Numbered from the stretch's first letter, positions 28,233 to 38,827 are shown. The stretch: DNA of 64,000 nt from Chloroflexus aggregans DSM 9485 (GCF_000021945.1 NC_011831.1:4601353-4665352); one strand, 5' to 3'. Notes: generated from the sequence alone by a model not told the origin. A program made the numbers and translations.

Positions 28233-28712
28233 ATGAATCAGGGGCATGTCGTCCAAATCAATGTCAATCCCAACGGTGGCGTGCCAAAACATCCGGTAGC
28301 GGTTGCCGAAATCACCTACGACGGAGTACGGGGTGATCGTCAGCGTGACCGTGAGCACCACGGCGGGCCACGACGGGCTGTCTGTCTCTATTCTATCGAA
28401 CGGATCATGGCGTTACAGGCGGAGGGTCACCCCATTGCACCCGGTACAATCGGCGAAAATCTGACGATTGGCGGTCTCGATTGGGATCGATTGGCGATTG
28501 GAGACCGCTTGTTAATCGGCCCATGGGTTGAATTGGAGATTACCGAATACACGACACCGTGCAATACTATTGCCGGCTCGTTTCAGCGGGGCTGGTTCAG
28601 TCGTATCAGTCAACGCCTCTACCCCGGATGGAGCCGGCTGTACGCACGGGTAATCAGCGAAGGCGAAGTAAAGGTTGGTGATCGGGTCATCCATCTCCGT
28701 GCCGGTCAGTAG
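28233..28712 (+). CDS. MOSC domain protein
   Basis: 159 residues from the ATG at 28233. MOSC domains bind a sulfurated molybdenum cofactor or carry sulfur. Marks: GVRGDRQRDREHHGGPRRAVCLYS, GTIGENLTIGGLDW and the conserved Cys in EYTTPCNTIAGSF. As a stand-alone domain it resembles YiiM/YuaD-type proteins. Its last 26 bases overlap the end of the convergent UspA gene. Confidence 0.88.
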   Translation: MNQGHVVQINVNPNGGVPKHPVAVAEITYDGVRGDRQRDREHHGGPRRAVCLYSIERIMALQAEGHPIAPGTIGENLTIGGLDWDRLAIGDRLLIGPWVELEITEYTTPCNTIAGSFQRGWFSRISQRLYPGWSRLYARVISEGEVKVGDRVIHLRAGQ

Positions 28713-29592
28713 ACGTTTCGTGAGATGATGGATACATCGCCAGCACCGGTATCGGGCTACCCCGAATCAGCTTATCGGCAGTACTTCCCACCATCAACCG
28801 TTGCCAACCACCTTGCCCACGTGTGGCGAGGGCAATTGTGTCAACGTTTAGCTCACGACTGAGGTTGAGCAACGCGCGTGCCGGTTGGTCGCCGGTACCG
28901 ACGGCAATGTCGGTAAGGAAGCCTTGGGCTTCAAGCCGAGTTGCCACTGCCTGTAAATAAGCTTCGACGTGCTGATTGTCGATGCTGGAGTTCGGAGGTG
29001 AGCGACGGCCATCAATGACGCGGGCTAAGATCAGGCGTGCATTGTCGAGTGCGGCTAAGGCTTGCACCACCGGCAGAATCTTCTCGGCAAGTGGCGAACC
29101 ATCAAGCGGGACAAGGATACGTTGCAGCGGTTGAGCAGCCCGTTGGGCCGATTCGCCCGGTCGCATGATCCAGAGTGGTGTATGGGTTAGCCGCAACAGG
29201 GCCTCAGTCACGCTTCCCAGCCAGAAGTATTCAAACCCACTCCAACCGTGTGTCGTCATGACGATCATGTTAGCCGGGATGGTTTGAGCATACGCAGCCA
29301 ATGTTTCAGCGACCGGACCCTCAAGGCGTGTGGTCACAACGTCTAACCCATGCAAGAGGGGGGATTGAGCGGTTTGTTCCAGATAAAATCGTTCGTGCTC
29401 AGCCGCCAACGAATGCAGATCGGTATCGATGACCGGTAACGTCTCGATCACGATTGGCGTCAGAGAATTAGGGTAATGGACATGTACCAGATGCACGGTC
29501 GCCTGCACCGCGCGCGCCAGCCGAGCGGCGGCAGCAAGTGCTTGCTCGCCGACCGGGGAGCCATCGAGTGGAACGAGAACAGTACGGAACAC
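28687..29592 (-). CDS. Universal stress protein, two tandem UspA domains
   Basis: 301 residues. Both halves keep the nucleotide-binding signature: MTTHGWSGFEYFWLGSVTEA in the first and LATRGQGGWQRLMVGSTADK in the second, and both begin with the VLVPLDGSP strand. ATP-binding UspA proteins respond to starvation and oxidative stress in the cytoplasm. The ATG at 29592 follows a purine-rich GAAGGAGG. Better conserved than the UspA gene at 26107. Confidence 0.92.
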   Translation of the reverse strand: MFRTVLVPLDGSPVGEQALAAAARLARAVQATVHLVHVHYPNSLTPIVIETLPVIDTDLHSLAAEHERFYLEQTAQSPLLHGLDVVTTRLEGPVAETLAAYAQTIPANMIVMTTHGWSGFEYFWLGSVTEALLRLTHTPLWIMRPGESAQRAAQPLQRILVPLDGSPLAEKILPVVQALAALDNARLILARVIDGRRSPPNSSIDNQHVEAYLQAVATRLEAQGFLTDIAVGTGDQPARALLNLSRELNVDTIALATRGQGGWQRLMVGSTADKLIRGSPIPVLAMYPSSHETSTDRHGDG

Positions 29593-29625
29593 AGCGCGCC
29601 TCCTTCTCTGTGAAGTCGTTGGCCG

Positions 29626-30108
29626 TTACCGAAGATCGATCCAGATCAAGCGCCATTGATCGTTCTCGATGCGTAATAGTGCTGCAAAATGCTGCTCTGT
29701 ACCATCGGTATAATGAATTTGTCCGGTAATTTCAGCACGAGTTTCTTCTAATGTCGATCGCAGGTTGAAGGTACTGAATGAAACATCGGCTACTTCGCGG
29801 AAGCGGGTACGGTTGGCAAACGATTGTTCAAGATCGCTACGGGTAAGCTCTCGCTGAACTGCGCTACTAAAGAGCGCTCGTGCCGCTTCAGGATCGTTTT
29901 GTCTTCCAGCTTCTATGTATGCGATGATCGTCTGCTTGATTTCTGCCGGAGTGTTTACTACCCTGTTGAAAAGTTGCCATCCGCTGATGCCGATTATGGT
30001 GAGAACGCCAAAGAGTATCAGTAGGATGCCGCCGATCAGGAGCGCAACGGGCAACCGTGGTTGTCTGACGATAGATTGCTGTTGAACGGGAGAAGGCTCA
30101 GCGTCCAT
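29626..30108 (-). CDS. Single-pass membrane protein of unknown function
   Basis: 160 residues from the ATG at 30108, preceded by AGGAGGAAAACA. One membrane helix near residues 20-42 (LPVALLIGGILLILFGVLTIIG) is followed by an external domain of about 115 residues (YIEAGRQNDPEAARALFSSA ... GTEQHFAALLRIENDQWRLI). The fold pattern resembles DUF4878/NTF2-like lumazine-binding domains. No function is assigned. It lies 33 bases upstream of the UspA gene in the same direction. Confidence 0.7.
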   Translation of the reverse strand: MDAEPSPVQQQSIVRQPRLPVALLIGGILLILFGVLTIIGISGWQLFNRVVNTPAEIKQTIIAYIEAGRQNDPEAARALFSSAVQRELTRSDLEQSFANRTRFREVADVSFSTFNLRSTLEETRAEITGQIHYTDGTEQHFAALLRIENDQWRLIWIDLR

Positions 30109-30388
30109 TGTTTTCCTCCTGCGCGTCATCTCGCGACTTGAGCACGGCATCGTAGCGTGTGCTCAACCGGAAGGATAAACGGCTATAGCTTTCCTCTTGC
30201 TCGTAATGGTAGCAAACGATTGGGCTATGTCTAGCCCAGACATGCTCGTTGTATAACGGTAGTTGCACAACCATATACGGATCTCCGCAGCACTACGGTG
30301 GTATATTCATTCGATTATGCGTTGCGCGATTACCTACTTGCATTTAGAATCCAAGCGCAGCCGGGTTTTGCAATGATACGGGAGGCGT

Positions 30389-31642
30389 ATGCGAATTGTA
30401 GCAATGATTATGGCAGGCGGCGAAGGCACTCGTCTGAGTGTACTTTCGGAAAAGCGGGCAAAGCCATCGGTGCCATTCGCCGGTAAGTTTCGCATTATCG
30501 ATTTTACCCTCTCGAATTGCGTCAATTCCGGCATTTTTGATGTGGCAGTATTGACGCAGTACCGACCCCATTCGCTCAATGAGCATATTGGCATTGGCAA
30601 ACCGTGGGATCTCGACCGGAACCGTGGTGGTGTGCGGTTGTTGCAGCCGTATCAGGGGCGACGGGATGAATCGTGGTATCGAGGTACCGCCGATGCAATC
30701 TATCAGAATCTGAATTACATTCAAGAACGGCGGGCCGATCTGGTGTTGGTTCTTTCCGGTGATCATATCTACAAGATGAACTACAACGACATTATCGACA
30801 CCCACCTGCGCAAACGGGCAGACTTGACGGTGGCGGTGATGGAGGTGCCTCTGGAAGAGACGGATCGTTTTGGGATTATGACGACCGATGAAAACGACCG
30901 GATTATTGAGTTTACCGAGAAGCCCAAAGCGCGCGATAAGGGGAATCTAGCCTCGATGGGTATTTATGTTTTCAATACCGATATCCTCATCCGGCGTTTG
31001 TCGGAGGGTGGGCCGGAGCGACCGCGGATCGATTTCGGCAAAGATGTCATTCCGGCGATGGTTGCCGAAGATCGCGTCTTTGCCCACCGGTTCAAGGGTT
31101 ATTGGGTTGATGTCGGCACCATTCAGTCGTATTGGGAAACGAGTATGCAACTGCTCGATCCCTCACTCGATTTCGATCTGTTCGATCCAAATTGGCTGAT
31201 TCGCACCCGCAGCGAAGAACGACCACCGGCCAAGATCGGGCCACAGGCGCGGGTTAATCAGTCGATCATCTGTAACGGTTGTACGATACGTGGTACGGTA
31301 ACGCACTCGGTGTTGTCGCCGGGCGTGTATGTGTCACCGGGCGCGATTGTCCGCGATAGCGTGGTGATGAACGATACGTGGATCGGCCCCGGTGCGGTGC
31401 TCGACCGAGTGATCGTCGATAAAAAAGTTGTGGTCGGTGCCGGTGTTCGGCTCGGTTTTGGCGATGATTTGACCGTGCCCAACCGCAAACAGCCCGATAA
31501 AATCAATTGTGGTGTGACAGTGGTCGGGAAAGCGGCGCATATTCCTGCCGGTATTACTATCGGGCGCAATGTGGTGATCAACCCTGATCGTGATACTGAA
31601 GATTTTCCTGCCGGTGATGTGCCGTCAGGAGAGACGATCTGA
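30389..31642 (+). CDS. glgC: Glucose-1-phosphate adenylyltransferase, catalytic form
   Basis: 417 residues, full length. It makes ADP-glucose, the first committed step of glycogen synthesis. Catalytic residues are intact: [20 protein letters not shown] with Arg15 and Lys25, the base Asp in [13 protein letters not shown], and FTEKPK for glucose-1-phosphate. A C-terminal left-handed beta-helix ([19 protein letters not shown] ...) provides the regulatory domain. It is followed 43 bases later by an altered paralogue, which suggests a heteromeric enzyme. Confidence 0.95.
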   Translation: MRIVAMIMAGGEGTRLSVLSEKRAKPSVPFAGKFRIIDFTLSNCVNSGIFDVAVLTQYRPHSLNEHIGIGKPWDLDRNRGGVRLLQPYQGRRDESWYRGTADAIYQNLNYIQERRADLVLVLSGDHIYKMNYNDIIDTHLRKRADLTVAVMEVPLEETDRFGIMTTDENDRIIEFTEKPKARDKGNLASMGIYVFNTDILIRRLSEGGPERPRIDFGKDVIPAMVAEDRVFAHRFKGYWVDVGTIQSYWETSMQLLDPSLDFDLFDPNWLIRTRSEERPPAKIGPQARVNQSIICNGCTIRGTVTHSVLSPGVYVSPGAIVRDSVVMNDTWIGPGAVLDRVIVDKKVVVGAGVRLGFGDDLTVPNRKQPDKINCGVTVVGKAAHIPAGITIGRNVVINPDRDTEDFPAGDVPSGETI

Positions 31643-31685
31643 TCGACCGGTCAAGTGATTCGCCGAGCACAACGTTGGAGTAGTT

Positions 31686-32927
31686 ATGTTACGTACTCTT
31701 GTGATGATACTGGCCGGTGGTGATTCTCCGGCGTTAAGCGTACTTACCGCTGAGCGTACCGAAGCAGCAGTGCCGTTTGGCGGCAAGTATCGGATTATCG
31801 ATTTTGCCCTCTCGAATTGTGTCAATTCAGGGTTGTACAATGTTGCAGTCCTGACCCAGTATCGGCCTCGTTCACTTCACGCCCATCTCGGTGTTGGCCG
31901 CCCGTGGGACTTAGACCGTGCCCAAGGTGGATTGCGCGTTCTGCATCCCTCACCGACACCTGATGGCGGTGGCTGGCAACGCGGTACTGCCGATGCAGTG
32001 CGCTACAATCTCGATCTTGTCGAGGATCAGCCGGTTGATGCCGTGCTGTTATTGGCCGGTGACCATATCTACAAAATGGATTACCGTCCCCTGCTTGAGC
32101 TACACGAAGAACGCAACGCCGATCTGACAATGGCGGTACGGAGTGTTAGCCCACACGATGCGTATCGCTATGGGATCGTATCGGTCGGTAGTGGCGGGCG
32201 AGTCGACCGTTTTGTTGAAAAGCCGCGTCGCGCCGACTCGAACCTCGCCTCGATGGGTATCTATGTTTTTCGCAAGCAGTATCTGATCGATCTGTTACGC
32301 TCGACCGATGCCGTTGATTTTGGTCGTCATATCCTGCCGCAGATTGTCACAACGGCTCGTGCCTACGCCTACAATTTTCAAGGGTATTGGGCCGATGTCG
32401 GTACGGTGCAGGCCTATTATGAAGCCAATCTGGCCTTACTGGCCGAAACACCGGCGCTCGACCTGTACGATCCAGAATGGGTGATCCATACGGTCAGTTC
32501 CGACCGTCCGGGGGCCGAGATTGGCGTGCAAGCGCGGGTCGAGAATAGCTTGGTGAGCGATGGGTGTCGCGTCTATGGTACCGTGATCGGGTCGGTGCTG
32601 TCGCCCGGTGTGGTGGTGGCGCCTGGGGCAATCGTGCGCGACTCAATCGTGCTGGGTGATGCAGTCGTTGAGGCAGGGGCAGTGCTTGATCGGTGTATCA
32701 TCGATGAGGGCGTGCGGATCGGGGAAGAGGCGCGGGTTGGTGATGGCGATGAAAATACGCCCAATACCGAAGCACCAGAACGTTTGAATACCGGTTTGAC
32801 GCTGGTTGGTCTGAAAGCATGCATTCCTGCCGGTGTGCGAATTGGGCGGAATGTTGCGATCCGACCACGGACGCAACCTTCAGCGTTTCCTACCGATGGG
32901 TATGTGCCGAGTGGGGCGACGGTGTAA
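31686..32927 (+). CDS. GlgC-like paralogue with altered catalytic residues
   Basis: 413 residues, collinear with the upstream GlgC. The N-terminal loop reads [20 protein letters not shown], so the GTR Arg is Ala16 and the AKP Lys is Glu26, two positions whose loss makes the plant large subunit non-catalytic. Downstream residues ([18 protein letters not shown]) and the beta-helix remain. The parallel to plant large subunits or Firmicutes GlgD suggests a regulatory subunit. Cotranscription with glgC supports this; assembly is inferred. Confidence 0.88.
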   Translation: MLRTLVMILAGGDSPALSVLTAERTEAAVPFGGKYRIIDFALSNCVNSGLYNVAVLTQYRPRSLHAHLGVGRPWDLDRAQGGLRVLHPSPTPDGGGWQRGTADAVRYNLDLVEDQPVDAVLLLAGDHIYKMDYRPLLELHEERNADLTMAVRSVSPHDAYRYGIVSVGSGGRVDRFVEKPRRADSNLASMGIYVFRKQYLIDLLRSTDAVDFGRHILPQIVTTARAYAYNFQGYWADVGTVQAYYEANLALLAETPALDLYDPEWVIHTVSSDRPGAEIGVQARVENSLVSDGCRVYGTVIGSVLSPGVVVAPGAIVRDSIVLGDAVVEAGAVLDRCIIDEGVRIGEEARVGDGDENTPNTEAPERLNTGLTLVGLKACIPAGVRIGRNVAIRPRTQPSAFPTDGYVPSGATV

Positions 32928-32960
32928 AGCACGCCTGGCTATCGATGCCGCGATTATGAT

Positions 32961-34160
32961 GTGAATGACGCTATGCCACCAATTGCCGATCTAACAATCG
33001 ACCCTTCACTTCGGACGCGGCTGCAACAGGGGCATCCGTGGGTCTACCGTAACCATCTGATCGGCGCCGAACGGTTGGATTCCGGGCAGTGGGTGCGTGC
33101 TCGTTGTGGCGGTCTTACCGTCTACGGTCTGTACGATGCGCGTAGTCCGATCGGTCTCCGTATTTACAGTCGCAACGGCCCACCCGATCAAGCCTGGATT
33201 CACGAGCGGGTCTGGGAGGCGTGGGAGTTGCGGGCACCGTTGCGTGATAATGGTCAGACGACAGCTTACCGCTGGATTTATGGTGAGGGCGATCATCTAC
33301 CCGGGATCGTTGTCGATCGCTACGGTGATTATGCCGTGATCCAAACCTACGCCGAAAGCGTGCAAACCATTGTACCAACGGTGGCTGCTGCATTGCGCGC
33401 GGTTGATCCGCAACTACGCGGTGTCGTACAGCGCCCGCGGCTCGATGATGATGACGCGGATGAAGCCCGGCCGGTTTTGTTATGGGGTGAATGGCCGCCA
33501 CGCAATTTGGTCGTGCAAGAGAATGGCCTGTTTTTTCACGTAGATATGCTTTATGGACAAAAGACCGGTCTCTTTCTCGATCAGCGTGATAATCGGCGCA
33601 CCCTTGAGGGGTTCGTTGCCGGGGCGAGTGTGCTGAACTGCTTTGCCTACACCGGTGGTTTTTCGCTGTATGCGTTGCGTGGCGATGCTGCGGAAGTAGT
33701 GAGCTGTGACGTGGGGCGTGGTTTGGCCGAAGCTACCGCCGCCAATATTGCGCTCAACCGCTTACCGGTGGAACGCCATCACTTCGAGACAGAGGATTGT
33801 TTTAGCTTGCTCGATAGTTATGCCAAAGTGGGGCGCACATTCAATGTCGTCATCCTCGATCCACCGAGCTTTGCCCGCTCGCGTACCAACCTTCATGCTG
33901 CACAGCGCGCATACATTCGGCTCAACATGCTGGGGCTGCGCTGTGTTGAACCCGGTGGCTTACTGATTAGTTCTAGTTGTACCGCTCAGATTGGCCCAGA
34001 ACAGTTTCGTCATCTTCTCGGTGAAGCTGCGGCGCAAGCGCATCGCCGTCTACAGATTATCCACGAAGCCGGTCAACCTCTCGATCATCCAGTACCGGCC
34101 GGCTTTCCCGAAGGACGTTACCTGAAATTTATTATTGCTCGTGTGCAACCGTTAGTGTAA
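32961..34160 (+). CDS. 23S rRNA cytosine-C5 methyltransferase, RlmI-like
   Basis: 399 residues from the GTG at 32961; an ATG four codons later is equally possible, and a TATGAT at 32955-32960 might be a -10 box. The N-terminal PUA domain (GHPWVYRNHL ... WVRARCGGLTVYGLYDARSP) binds RNA. The Rossmann methyltransferase carries GLFLDQRDNR, VLNCFAYTGGFSLYAL and the target motif VVILDPPSFARS, followed by the Cys-containing ISSSCTAQIG. The family methylates C1962 of 23S rRNA in E. coli. It follows the glgC pair by 34 bases. Confidence 0.9.
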   Translation: MNDAMPPIADLTIDPSLRTRLQQGHPWVYRNHLIGAERLDSGQWVRARCGGLTVYGLYDARSPIGLRIYSRNGPPDQAWIHERVWEAWELRAPLRDNGQTTAYRWIYGEGDHLPGIVVDRYGDYAVIQTYAESVQTIVPTVAAALRAVDPQLRGVVQRPRLDDDDADEARPVLLWGEWPPRNLVVQENGLFFHVDMLYGQKTGLFLDQRDNRRTLEGFVAGASVLNCFAYTGGFSLYALRGDAAEVVSCDVGRGLAEATAANIALNRLPVERHHFETEDCFSLLDSYAKVGRTFNVVILDPPSFARSRTNLHAAQRAYIRLNMLGLRCVEPGGLLISSSCTAQIGPEQFRHLLGEAAAQAHRRLQIIHEAGQPLDHPVPAGFPEGRYLKFIIARVQPLV

Positions 34161-34284
34161 CGTGAACCGTTGTGCGCACGAACCGGTTGCTTCTCGTGTG
34201 AGCAGATGGCGATGGTGAACGTCGATTGATAAGCTCCTATGACGTATTTGTTATACCTCTGTAAAGCAATTATTGTGTTGGCTA

Positions 34285-34293
34285 TGCTATAAT
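34285..34293 (+). promoter_or_regulatory. Extended -10 promoter giving a probable leaderless mRNA
   Basis: TGC-TATAAT (TATAAT at 34288-34293) ends 7 bases before the ATG at 34301, so transcription should start at or next to the A of the start codon. Confidence 0.6.
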
Positions 34294-34300
34294 CTGGGCC

Positions 34301-35509
34301 ATGCATGTACTACAGATTTCGTGGGAATATCCCCCTCACATCGTTGGCGGTTTAGGCCGCCATGTGGCAGATTTAGTGCCGGCATTGATCGAACACGACG
34401 TAACGGTAACCGTCATCACTCCGCAATTACGTGGCGGTGAATCGTTCGAACGTCAGGAACAGATCACTATCTGCCGGGTTGCCATTCCGCCGATCGATAC
34501 CGATGACTTCCCCAGCTTTGTCTATCACGCTGGGTGGCATCTTGAACACGCAGCCCATGCCCTGTTTCCCGGTGGCCGACCCGATCTGGTCCACGTTCAC
34601 GACTGGCTGACCGCCGAGGTTGGTATCACGCTCAAGCACCATTGGCGTGTCCCGCTGATTGCTACCATCCATGCGACCGAACGTGGGCGTGGACGTGGTG
34701 ATTTGAATGGGCACCGAGCACAGCACATTAACGATCTCGAATGGCGTTTAACCTACGAGGCATGGCGGGTGATTGTTTGTTCGCACTTTATGGCACGCCA
34801 GATCCGTGAGTACTTTACCACTCCGCCAGACAAGATCGATGTTATTTCCAATGGTGTTCATATTCCGCCCCCACCGTTTGAAACACCGGCGGAATGGGTC
34901 GCCTTTCGGCGCCGTTTTGCCGCCGATAACGAAGCGTTAGTGATTTTTGTCGGACGGCTCGTTTACGAAAAGGGTGTGCATGTCTTACTTGAGGCCTGGC
35001 CACGGGTTATTGCCGAAATACCGGCTCGCTTAGTGATCGCCGGCACCGGTAGTGCTTTCGATGAACTCAAGTGGCGGGCCGCAGAGTTGGGAGTGCCGGT
35101 TGAGTTTCTCGGCTATATCAGTGACGAAGATCGGAACCGTTTGTACGCCGTGGGTGATGTGGCCGTCTTCCCCTCGCTCTACGAGCCGTTTGGGATTGTG
35201 GCGCTGGAAGCCTTTGCGGCCGGTTGTCCGGTGATTGTCTCTGATGCCGGTGGGTTGGCCGAGGTTGTCCAGCACGAACTGAACGGGTTAGTTGTCCCCG
35301 CCGGCAATGTGGTGGCGCTCGCCAATGCGTTGCTGACCAGTCTGCACGCCCCCGCCGAGTCGCGGATGCGTGCGGCGCGTGGGGCTGCGCTGGCCCGCGC
35401 TTACTACACCTGGAACCGAATTGCCGGGGAGGTAAAAGCGTTGTACGATCGGGTATGGACGGAGTGGAAGGCCGGTGCATGGGGGAAAGAGATTATGCGT
35501 CGCGCCTGA
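34301..35509 (+). CDS. GT4-family glycosyltransferase, possibly glycogen-related
   Basis: 402 residues. A GT-B fold: N-terminal SWEYPPHIVGGLGRHVADLVPAL glycine loop, DLVHVHDWLTAEVGI, and C-terminal FVGRLVYEKGVHVLLEAW with the donor-binding EPFGIVALEAFAAG (Ex7E motif). The GGLGRH loop is like that of bacterial glycogen synthases. Being 1.4 kb after the glgC pair, it may use ADP-glucose to extend alpha-glucan or make maltose-1-phosphate; this is inference and other sugar acceptors are possible. Confidence 0.8.
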   Translation: MHVLQISWEYPPHIVGGLGRHVADLVPALIEHDVTVTVITPQLRGGESFERQEQITICRVAIPPIDTDDFPSFVYHAGWHLEHAAHALFPGGRPDLVHVHDWLTAEVGITLKHHWRVPLIATIHATERGRGRGDLNGHRAQHINDLEWRLTYEAWRVIVCSHFMARQIREYFTTPPDKIDVISNGVHIPPPPFETPAEWVAFRRRFAADNEALVIFVGRLVYEKGVHVLLEAWPRVIAEIPARLVIAGTGSAFDELKWRAAELGVPVEFLGYISDEDRNRLYAVGDVAVFPSLYEPFGIVALEAFAAGCPVIVSDAGGLAEVVQHELNGLVVPAGNVVALANALLTSLHAPAESRMRAARGAALARAYYTWNRIAGEVKALYDRVWTEWKAGAWGKEIMRRA

Positions 35510-35662
35510 CGTAATGAATGCCGGCACAGTGCGATTACCTGACGCCGCCGGCGTATAAATGTCAGCGCTTAGGTGTGCGTCCAACCAAGAGAGACTATTA
35601 CCGATCAACACACGTGTACCGGTGAAGATGGTCGCAGATCGTGGTTAATTGAGGGAACGGAT

Positions 35663-36757
35663 ATGCCCGGAAATAGCTTTGGTCACGTCTTTCGGCTGAC
35701 AACGTGGGGTGAATCGCATGGCCCGGCAGTGGGGTGTACCGTAGATGGTTGCCCGGCCGGGTTGCCGCTCGATGTGGCCGATATTCAACGCGAACTCGAC
35801 CGGCGGCGGGTTGGTCAAAGCCGGGTCAGTTCGCAACGGCGCGAAGCTGATGAGGTACAGATACTCTCCGGTGTGTTTGAGGGTCGCACCACCGGAACGC
35901 CGATAACGATGGTTGTTTACAATACCGATGCCAAATCTCACCACTACGATACTATCAAAGACGCCTACCGTCCCGGTCACGCCGATTATACGTGGGACGT
36001 AAAATACGGTTTTCGGGATTGGCGTGGTGGTGGGCGTTCGTCAGCCCGCGAGACGATTGGGCGGGTAGCCGGTGGTGCAATTGCGCGCAAACTGTTGGCG
36101 ACGGTGGGGGTAACAATTGTAGGGTATACCCTCCAACTAGCCGATTTGCGCGCCGAGGTCTTTGATGAAGCAGAGATCGAACGCAACATCATGCGGTGCC
36201 CTGATGCGCGGGTGGCGGCGTTGATGGTTGAACGTGTCGATCAGGCGCGTCGCGAACTCGATTCGCTGGGTGGGATCGTTGAAGTCCGGGCGCGAGGTGT
36301 ACCTCCCGGCCTCGGTGAGCCGGTGTTTGATAAGCTCCAAGCCGATATCGGTAAGGCCATGTTCTCGATTCCGGCTATCAAAGGAGTGGAGATTGGTGAA
36401 GGGTTTGGGGTGGCAATGCTGCGTGGCTCGCAGAACAACGATCCCTTCATCCGGCGCGAGGATGGTTCAATCGGTACGACCTCGAACCATCACGGCGGTA
36501 TTCTCGGCGGCATTTCAACCGGCGAAGAGATCGTGGTACGATTGGCAGCCAAACCACCGGCCAGTATTGCCCGCCCACAACAAACGGTCGACCGCGACGG
36601 TAACCCGGTAACGATTGAGGTGCATGGTCGCCATGACCCAACGGTCTTGCCGCGTCTCGTGCCGGTGGCCGAAGCTATGCTGGCGTTGGTGCTGGCCGAT
36701 CATCTGTTGCGACAGCGGCTTGCTCGGGTGTCGTGGTCGGAGCGTGATGATGGGTAA
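35663..36757 (+). CDS. aroC: Chorismate synthase
   Basis: 364 residues from the ATG at 35663, eight bases after GAGGG; the open frame continues upstream but lacks family sequence. It forms chorismate from EPSP with reduced FMN. Signatures: [59 protein letters not shown], and [20 protein letters not shown]. It overlaps the next membrane-protein gene by 8 bases and tyrA follows, an aromatic amino acid cluster. Confidence 0.97.
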   Translation: MPGNSFGHVFRLTTWGESHGPAVGCTVDGCPAGLPLDVADIQRELDRRRVGQSRVSSQRREADEVQILSGVFEGRTTGTPITMVVYNTDAKSHHYDTIKDAYRPGHADYTWDVKYGFRDWRGGGRSSARETIGRVAGGAIARKLLATVGVTIVGYTLQLADLRAEVFDEAEIERNIMRCPDARVAALMVERVDQARRELDSLGGIVEVRARGVPPGLGEPVFDKLQADIGKAMFSIPAIKGVEIGEGFGVAMLRGSQNNDPFIRREDGSIGTTSNHHGGILGGISTGEEIVVRLAAKPPASIARPQQTVDRDGNPVTIEVHGRHDPTVLPRLVPVAEAMLALVLADHLLRQRLARVSWSERDDG

Positions 36758-37352
36758 ACTGGAGCAACCTGAGCTACCGGTTCGGTATCTACCGGCACTG
36801 GCGATTGTCGCCGGAATAAGCTGGGCGCTGGTAATTGGGATGGTGATCGGTGTTGATCTGGCGCGAGGACCAAATCTGCTCTCACCACTGCACCTGATCT
36901 TTCACGGAATGGCTCTGTTTACCGGGATAATCACCTTTTGGCCGTTAGAACGTTGGCTCGGTTTACCCGGTCTGACCGTTGAGGGTGGGTTGGGTGTGTG
37001 GTTATTGCTCGCCACGATCGCGATTGTCCCGGCGCCGACCGGGACATTACTCGATCCTCCAGACATGCCGGTGTATGCCCTGATCCTGTTTGCCGTGTTT
37101 CTTTGTGTGGCTGCACTGGTCAGACCGGTGATTGCAGTCCTGAGTCGGCGGTGGCTAGCCTTGAAAGCTTGGGCGCTCGACAATCGGCGCGTGCGACGTG
37201 AAGCATACGAGGTTGGTCTCTTTGCGGCAGCTACCTTGGCGTTAGCCGCGCTGCGCATTCTCGATCCGATCAAACTGATCGCGCTGGTCATGATCTTGGT
37301 GTTGGTCGAGATCATCTTTCTGTCGTTCATCGGCGTCGAATCGACGGGATAA
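36750..37352 (+). CDS. Membrane protein of unknown function between aroC and tyrA
   Basis: 200 residues from the ATG at 36750, seven bases after GGAG; ATG 36747 is an alternative. About six membrane helices ([100 protein letters not shown]). It is translationally coupled to aroC and 13 bases before tyrA. I do not recognise the family. Confidence 0.75.
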   Translation: MGKLEQPELPVRYLPALAIVAGISWALVIGMVIGVDLARGPNLLSPLHLIFHGMALFTGIITFWPLERWLGLPGLTVEGGLGVWLLLATIAIVPAPTGTLLDPPDMPVYALILFAVFLCVAALVRPVIAVLSRRWLALKAWALDNRRVRREAYEVGLFAAATLALAALRILDPIKLIALVMILVLVEIIFLSFIGVESTG

Positions 37353-37365
37353 TGTAGAGGAACGT

Positions 37366-38334
37366 ATGATCCGAATCGCGATTATTGGGCTTGGTCTGAT
37401 CGGCACCTCACTTGGGATGGCGTTGCGTAACGTCGACCCCAAAGAGTCGCCGCTCGGTGCGGTCGAGGTGATCGGGTTCGACCGCGAGCCGCGTGTGATC
37501 CGCGAGGCGCGGGGAAGGTTGGCGATTGATCGCGAAGCACGCACGCTAGCCGAAGCGGTGCATGAGGCACAGATGGTGGTGGTGGCAACACCGGTGCGTG
37601 CGATGCAAGAGGTATTCCAGGAGCTTGCCACCCTGTTGCCTGCTGGGGCAGTGGTGACGGATGTTGCCAGTACCAAGGCACTAGTTTGTCGTTGGGCTAA
37701 CGAACTATTGCCACGTACCGTGAGTTTTGTTGGCGGGCACCCGATGGCCGGGCGGGAAAAATCTGGTCCGGCAGCCGCCGATCCTGACCTGTTCCGTGAG
37801 GCGATTTACTGCCTTACTGCAACGCACGATACCGTATCGCAAGCGGTCGAAGCGGTCGAAGCACTCGTGCGCACGGTTGGGGCTAAGCCCTACTATATCG
37901 ACCCCGAAGAGCACGATGTGTACGTTGCCGGCATTTCCCATCTCCCCCTCCTCCTCTCGGTGGGGTTGGTCACCGCCACCGGTAGTAGCCCGGCGTGGAA
38001 GGAGATGGCGCCGTTGGCGGCCACCGGGTTTCGCGATGTATCGCGCCTTGCCTCCGGCGACCCGCAGATGCAGCGTGACATCTTGCTCACTAACCCGCAT
38101 GGCCTCACCCGCTGGATCGACGAGCTAATCCGCTTCCTCGTCACCGCGCGCGAACAGATTAATACCGGCGATGCCGCGGCCATCGAGCAGATGCTGCAAC
38201 AGGCCAAAGCCACCCGTGACGCATGGCTGGAAAGCAAGCCGCACCTGCGCCCCGGCGAAGCCGATTTTACCGCCATGCCCACAGTCGAACGACCTAGCCT
38301 GCTTGGTTTCCGCTTGCCGAAGCGGGAGAAGTGA
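37366..38334 (+). CDS. tyrA: Prephenate/arogenate dehydrogenase
   Basis: 322 residues. It oxidatively decarboxylates prephenate (or arogenate) for tyrosine synthesis. The N-terminal Rossmann motif IAIIGLGLIGTSLGMAL is followed by DVASTKALV, the catalytic His in VGGHPMAGREKSGPAAADPD, and DVYVAGISHLPLLLSVGL in the helical dimerisation domain. No ACT or chorismate mutase domain is attached. The tRNA promoter starts 4 bases past its stop. Confidence 0.93.
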   Translation: MIRIAIIGLGLIGTSLGMALRNVDPKESPLGAVEVIGFDREPRVIREARGRLAIDREARTLAEAVHEAQMVVVATPVRAMQEVFQELATLLPAGAVVTDVASTKALVCRWANELLPRTVSFVGGHPMAGREKSGPAAADPDLFREAIYCLTATHDTVSQAVEAVEALVRTVGAKPYYIDPEEHDVYVAGISHLPLLLSVGLVTATGSSPAWKEMAPLAATGFRDVSRLASGDPQMQRDILLTNPHGLTRWIDELIRFLVTAREQINTGDAAAIEQMLQQAKATRDAWLESKPHLRPGEADFTAMPTVERPSLLGFRLPKREK

Positions 38335-38337
38335 GAT

Positions 38338-38366
38338 TTGACAAGTGGGCCATCATTTCGTATAAT
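38338..38366 (+). promoter_or_regulatory. Consensus promoter of the tRNA Leu-Val-Phe operon
   Basis: TTGACA (38338-38343), a 17-base spacer and TATAAT (38361-38366): an exact sigma-70 consensus. The predicted start is about 9 bases before tRNA-Leu. Confidence 0.9.
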
Positions 38367-38381
38367 GACGGGGCGTTGAGC

Positions 38382-38471
<90 letters not shown>

Positions 38472-38479
38472 CACGTTGG

Positions 38480-38554
38480 GGGCGATTAGCTCAGCGGTAG
38501 AGCACCTCGCTTACACCGAGGGAGTCGGCGGTTCGAACCCGTCATCGCCCACCA
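38480..38554 (+). tRNA. tRNA-Val(TAC)
   Basis: Acceptor GGGCGAT pairs with ATCGCCC. The anticodon stem CCTCG/CGAGG holds loop CTTACAC with anticodon TAC. CCA is encoded. Confidence 0.95.
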
Positions 38555-38571
38555 CTTCTGTTGGGTGGTGC

Positions 38572-38647
38572 GCCAAGATAGCTCAGTTGGTAGAGCATCG
38601 CACTGAAAATGCGAGGGTCGCCGGTTCAAGTCCGGCTCTTGGCACCA
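38572..38647 (+). tRNA. tRNA-Phe(GAA)
   Basis: Acceptor GCCAAGA pairs with TCTTGGC. The anticodon stem TCGCA/TGCGA holds loop CTGAAAA with anticodon GAA. CCA is encoded. Confidence 0.95.
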
Positions 38648-38657
38648 TAATACATAG

Positions 38658-38691
38658 CACCCGCTCTGAATGTGCGAGCGGGTGTTTTTTT
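38658..38691 (+). terminator. Rho-independent terminator of the tRNA operon
   Basis: A 9-bp stem CACCCGCTC / GAGCGGGTG followed by seven T residues. Confidence 0.9.
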
Positions 38692-38827
38692 GTGTCTCGA
38701 ATTCCTCTGACCAAGAGCGGTAACGAGGGGAGTAAATATGCACGAGGTGTCGCTCGCGCTCTGAGTGTGCCCGTGGTGTATCGAACGATTGTCCTAATCT
38801 TGGAAGACACCACTATATCTAGTTGCC

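Noticed and set aside
36615-36749. N-terminal extension of the membrane protein after aroC
   Set aside because: It is the aroC 3' end in another frame; GGAG and the overlap support the start at 36750.
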